DNA from: Streptomyces lienomycini
GTDB taxonomy: Bacteria; Actinomycetota; Actinomycetes; Streptomycetales; Streptomycetaceae
Direction of reading: 5' to 3'
DNA: 64,000 nucleotides
Assembly: GCF_027947595.1 (NCBI RefSeq)
Contig: NZ_CP116257.1
Coordinates: forward strand, 7,438,001 to 7,502,000
The notes under the pieces are model-generated. The model was not told where the DNA came from. It worked only from the letters and a program-made list of their open reading frames with translations, and made no database searches. Both the position numbers and the translations under genes were made by a program. Below are positions 61,370 through 64,000 of this stretch, piece after piece; the first letter of the stretch is position 1; the number at the start of each line of letters is the position of its first letter.

Positions 61370-61406
61370 GTTCATGGCATGAACGAAATTAGTTCACGGC
61401 ATGAAC
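61370..61406. promoter_or_regulatory. Twin palindromic operator, probable MarR binding sites
   Basis: GTTCATGGCATGAAC (61370-61384, perfect) and GTTCACGGCATGAAC (61392-61406, one mismatch) have centres 22 bp apart, so they lie on one DNA face. They lie 19 bases upstream of the NmrA-like gene and downstream of the MarR gene. Confidence 0.75.
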
Positions 61407-61420
61407 ATCGTCAAGGTGCG

Positions 61421-61447
61421 GGTGTAGCGGGTGTAGCGGGTGTAGCG
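61421..61447. repeat. Three tandem 9-bp repeats
   Basis: GGTGTAGCG occurs three times without spacing, directly beyond the marR stop and next to the operator. It is probably a slippage repeat with no evident function. Confidence 0.8.
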
Positions 61448-61452
61448 GGCTC

Positions 61453-61893
61453 TTACGGCGTGATGGATTGGTTCGATGCGGGCGAAGAGAGGTCCGAGGT
61501 GTCCACGATGGCGGTGGCCACGCGCTCGAAGTCGCGCTGATCGTCGGCGTCGAGGTTCTTCGCGATCTCGGGCAGGCGCTTGGCGACCTCGGCGTAAACG
61601 GCCTCGGCGAGCACCTTCCCCGCGGGCGTCACACTGAGCATGACGACCCGCCGGTCCTGCGCCGAGCCTGCCCGGCCGACCAGCTCGCGCCGCGCGGTGC
61701 GATCGACCAGCTGGCTCAGGGCGTTCTTGGTCATACCCAACGACGCGGCGAGGTCAGCCATCCGCCGCGGCTCGTTCCTGACGGCGCAGAGCAGCGTGGC
61801 CTGCGAGGGGGTCAGGTCGAACCCGGCGCAGACCTGCGCGTACTTGCGTTGGATCACGACCGAGAGCCAGAAGAGCTTGTCGCCATAGTCCAC
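61453..61893 (-). CDS. MarR-family transcriptional regulator
   Basis: This 146-residue winged-helix regulator has the HTH LTPSQATLLCAVRNEPRRMA followed by DLAASLGMTKNALSQLVDRT and the wing VGRAGSAQDRRVVMLSVTPA. The GTG at 61893 is preferred because GGGGAGG lies six bases upstream; a longer open frame up to 62007 has no ribosome site. It probably represses the NmrA-like gene through the palindromes at 61370-61406 and responds to a small ligand or redox state. Confidence 0.9.
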   Translation of the reverse strand: MDYGDKLFWLSVVIQRKYAQVCAGFDLTPSQATLLCAVRNEPRRMADLAASLGMTKNALSQLVDRTARRELVGRAGSAQDRRVVMLSVTPAGKVLAEAVYAEVAKRLPEIAKNLDADDQRDFERVATAIVDTSDLSSPASNQSITP

Positions 61894-62009
61894 GCCGACC
61901 TCCCCGGTCCGATGATGAGCGATCAGCCTACTCGTCGCATACCGGCAGGCCACACCACTGACCGGGAGGCCCTCGGGTAGCGCCTCTACCGGCGCGCGAC
62001 GGGTCACGC

Positions 62010-62180
62010 GCCGGTGCGTTCAGCGGTCGGCCGACGTTTGACCCCAAACAGCTGCGGATCCTTGAGCTGCGGTATGGGACGATCCGGGCGCAGGCTCTCA
62101 CTCCTCGGGAGTCGCTGGCCTTCATCGAGCAGTTCTGGGAGAGACATGATCTGCAAGGCTTCTACCGAGGACGTTTCTGA
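62010..62180 (+). pseudogene. C-terminal remnant of an XRE/DUF5753 regulator
   Basis: An open frame without a start reads TFDPKQLRILELRYGTIRAQ and then LTPRESLAFIEQFWERHD to a stop at 62178-62180. This resembles the C-terminus of the Scr1/DUF5753 HTH proteins that normally precede DUF397 genes. The rest of the regulator is absent, so it is a deletion scar. The remnant overlaps the start of the DUF397 gene, as the intact pair usually does. Confidence 0.5.
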
Positions 62181-62355
62181 ACTGGCCTGGTTCAAGAGCA
62201 GCTACAGCGACGGCCCCGATGGCGACTCCTGCGTGGAGATCGCGATAGCCCCCGGCCTTATCCACGTCCGCGACTCCAAGAACGTGACAGGACCCCGGCT
62301 CGCCCTCGTGCCGGACGCCTGGACGAGCTTCGTGACCTACGCGTCGGACCACTGA
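62146..62355 (+). CDS. DUF397 domain protein
   Basis: This 69-residue protein has the classic pattern LAWFKSSYSDGPDGDSCVEI, then VRDSKNVTGPRLALVPDAW. DUF397 proteins pair with XRE/DUF5753 regulators and are often linked to development in Streptomyces (WhiJ/BldB-like systems). Here the partner survives only as a remnant. GGGAGAG precedes the ATG. Confidence 0.9.
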   Translation: MICKASTEDVSELAWFKSSYSDGPDGDSCVEIAIAPGLIHVRDSKNVTGPRLALVPDAWTSFVTYASDH

Positions 62356-62368
62356 CGCGACAACCGCG

Positions 62369-62406
62369 CGTGCCCCGCCCCCGGTCGTCGCCGGGGACGG
62401 GGCACG
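62369..62406. terminator. Bidirectional terminator between DUF397 and DoxX-like genes
   Basis: The stem CGTGCCCCG/CGGGGCACG continues inward with CCCCGG/CCGGGG after a single mismatch. It sits between two convergent genes. Confidence 0.75.
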
Positions 62407-62417
62407 GGTTGGGCCGG

Positions 62418-64000
62418 CTAGCCCAGGAGGCCGCCGACCAGGCGGCCGCCCGGCTCTCCGGTGGAGGAGGAACCGCCGCCGTCGTCGTTGCCGGTGCTGC
62501 CGGTCGAGCCTCCGGTGCCGCCCGTCGAGGCGCCGCCGGACGTCGGGCCCGCCGTGGTGCTCGGTGCCCGGTCGGCCGGGGTGGACTGCCGGGGCGGGGC
62601 CTGGCCGGTGGTGCCCTGGGTCTGGCTGGGCATGCCGCCGCCGGTGGTGGCCGTGCCGCTGTCGCGGGTGGCTCCCGGAGTGGTCGCCGCGTCCTTGGAG
62701 GGGGTGGAGCCCGCCTCGCCGGTGGCGCCCCGGGTGGGTGAGGCGGAGGCCTCCGGGGTCTTCGGCTTGCGGGTGCCGGGCTCCTGCGGGAGCGGGGAGC
62801 CGGGCAGTTCGTTGCGCGGGGCCTCGCCGGGCCCGGGGACGACCACGCGGTCGGCGTCCCGGACGGCGCCGCCCAGGACGGAGCCGGCGAGGAGGGTCAC
62901 TCCGGCGACGAGGAACGTGATGAGGGCGCCGCGGCGCAGGACGTAGCGGCGCAGGTCCCAGATGTCGGAGCGGGGGCCGAGCCGGCGCCAGGCGCTGCCC
63001 GCGAGCCTGCCGTCCACGGAGTAGACGGGCGCCCCGGCGATGATCAGCGGCGACCAGGCGGCGAGGTAGATGATGTCGGGCGCGTCGTAGACGGGGACGC
63101 TCTTCCAGCTGACGGTGACGAGGAGCGCGGCGGACAGCGTCGCGCCGACGACGGCGGCGACGCGCTGCCAGCAGCCGAGGACGGTGAGGACGCCCACCAG
63201 CACCTGGAGGAAGGCGATGACCAGCCCGGCGCCCACCGGGTGGGCGAGGGCGAACTGGCGCAGCGGCTCGGCGACGTCCCAGGGGTGCAGGGTGTTGAGC
63301 CACTTGACCATGGAGCCGCGCTCGCCGCCGTCGAAGTAGACGGGGTCGCAGAGCTTGCCCATGCCGGCGTAGATGGAGATGAAGCCGAGGAAGACGCGCA
63401 GGGGGAGCAGGACGACGCCGAGGTTCATGCGGCGGCCGGGGAAGTAGGCGTGCCGCGCGGGGTCGTCGGAGCGGCGCCTGCTGCGGGGCTCACCCCGTTC
63501 GGGGTCGTCGCCGTAGCCGTCGGTGCCGTCGTAGCCGGTCTCGAAGTCCTCCGCGCCGTAGCCGGGTTCGCCGTAACCGGGTTCGCCGTGGCCCGGTCCG
63601 CCGTAGGCGGGCTCGTCGTAGGCGCTGCCGACCGTGCGCATGGCGGGCAGCAGCCGGGTGCCGTCGGGGAGGGGGCCGCGCTGGGCGCCGACGAGGGGGG
63701 TCTCCAGCGTCTGGGTGGCGGGGCCGCCGTCGTCGTAGCCGAGGGGGCCGCCGTCGACGCCGACCCGCGGGATGACCTGGGTGGCTCCGGCGTCGGCGGT
63801 GAGGTCGACGGCCGGGTCGTCGGTGTGGTGACCGGCTCCGGCGCGCACCGCCTGGAGCAGTCGGTGCGCTCCGGTGTCGTCCGGGTCGGACCGCCCGCTC
63901 CACACGACGGCGCGGCGGCGGCCCGCGGCGGGCACGCGGGCGGTGTTCTGGGTGGCGCTCAGGTGCCGCGCGATCCGCGGGGACTGGGTCCGCCGCGCGG
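62418..64000 (-). CDS. DoxX-family membrane protein, 5' end beyond the window
   Basis: The frame is still open at base 64000 (RTQSPRIARHLSATQNTAR before the GTG at 63935), so the true start lies outside; 527 residues are visible. A disordered Gly/Asp/Tyr-rich N-terminus (GYGEPGYGAEDFETGYDG) leads to a four-helix DoxX core (NLGVVLLPLRVFLGFISIYA, GLVIAFLQVLVGVLTVLGCW, ALLVTVSWKSVPVYDAPDII) and a fourth helix (ALITFLVAGVTLLAGSVLGG). An outside Ser/Thr/Pro/Gly-rich tail of ~150 residues follows. DoxX-type proteins are linked to quinone/thiol redox processes; the role of the long tail is unknown. Confidence 0.85.
   Translation of the reverse strand, partial: ARRTQSPRIARHLSATQNTARVPAAGRRRAVVWSGRSDPDDTGAHRLLQAVRAGAGHHTDDPAVDLTADAGATQVIPRVGVDGGPLGYDDGGPATQTLETPLVGAQRGPLPDGTRLLPAMRTVGSAYDEPAYGGPGHGEPGYGEPGYGAEDFETGYDGTDGYGDDPERGEPRSRRRSDDPARHAYFPGRRMNLGVVLLPLRVFLGFISIYAGMGKLCDPVYFDGGERGSMVKWLNTLHPWDVAEPLRQFALAHPVGAGLVIAFLQVLVGVLTVLGCWQRVAAVVGATLSAALLVTVSWKSVPVYDAPDIIYLAAWSPLIIAGAPVYSVDGRLAGSAWRRLGPRSDIWDLRRYVLRRGALITFLVAGVTLLAGSVLGGAVRDADRVVVPGPGEAPRNELPGSPLPQEPGTRKPKTPEASASPTRGATGEAGSTPSKDAATTPGATRDSGTATTGGGMPSQTQGTTGQAPPRQSTPADRAPSTTAGPTSGGASTGGTGGSTGSTGNDDGGGSSSTGEPGGRLVGGLLG

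Overview
The window is high-GC actinobacterial DNA from a Streptomyces-type chromosome. The evidence is strong G/C third-position bias, many GTG and TTG starts, leaderless promoters, a perfect Streptomyces-type parS site, WXG100, DUF397 and DUF6415 families, msiK, and a gene order that I recall (unchecked) as resembling the S. coelicolor SCO4238-SCO4285 region. Both ends are cut: nagA enters from the left and a DoxX-like gene leaves on the right.

Left part (1-24.3 kb), mostly chromosomal housekeeping and regulation. It holds nagA and a PfkB sugar kinase, a membrane-anchored CBM protein, a GAF-PAS-GGDEF diguanylate cyclase (cdgB-like), a flavin reductase, a GNAT enzyme, ArfB, TerD, an M1-type peptidase lipoprotein behind a parS site, a GNAT-Nudix fusion and a Ser/Thr kinase with a DUF4328 tail. 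Next come two small genes, the second of which looks like a two-histone-fold (H2A/H2B-like) protein. They are followed by a decayed methyltransferase remnant with an XRE regulator, a DUF6415/GRDP cassette with a 42-residue ORF, a pentapeptide-repeat protein, a quinone oxidoreductase, a DHA2 exporter, an APH-like kinase and a large LuxR/ATPase regulator broken by a frameshift.

Centre (24.3-53 kb), a contractile injection system (CIS, a phage-tail-like cytoplasmic or extracellular injectosome). It starts with a LuxR regulator, then the cap protein (DUF4255) and AAA+ ATPase. Three mosaic paralogous Ig/TM/lectin membrane proteins, a DUF4157 (eCIS core) metallopeptidase-like protein and a 997-residue coiled-coil candidate effector lie on the minus strand. 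On the plus strand follow sheath, tube, assembly chaperone, DUF6760, a long Pro/Ala-rich protein with many VQR motifs (tape-measure candidate), second tube protein, LysM protein, VgrG-like spike, gp25, baseplate J, tail protein I and a zinc-ribbon membrane protein. Many of these genes are translationally coupled. A secreted alpha/beta-hydrolase and a tRNA-Thr close the block.

Right part (53-64 kb). It holds msiK (shared sugar-ABC ATPase), a small secreted protein and a sugar-nucleotidyltransferase. A minus-strand polymorphic-toxin operon follows: two WXG100-like proteins, a toxin with a C-terminal RNase A-like domain, a probable immunity gene, a displaced half toxin domain and a CdiI-type immunity gene. 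Last are a MarR/NmrA pair with a twin palindromic operator, a DUF397 protein beside an HTH-gene remnant, and the DoxX-like protein.

A technical warning: three genes (the LuxR ATPase, the Pro-rich CIS protein and the zinc-ribbon protein) show about twelve frame changes. All are in the sense of one missing base and almost all lie at C or G runs, so they look more like assembly homopolymer losses than true pseudogenes.
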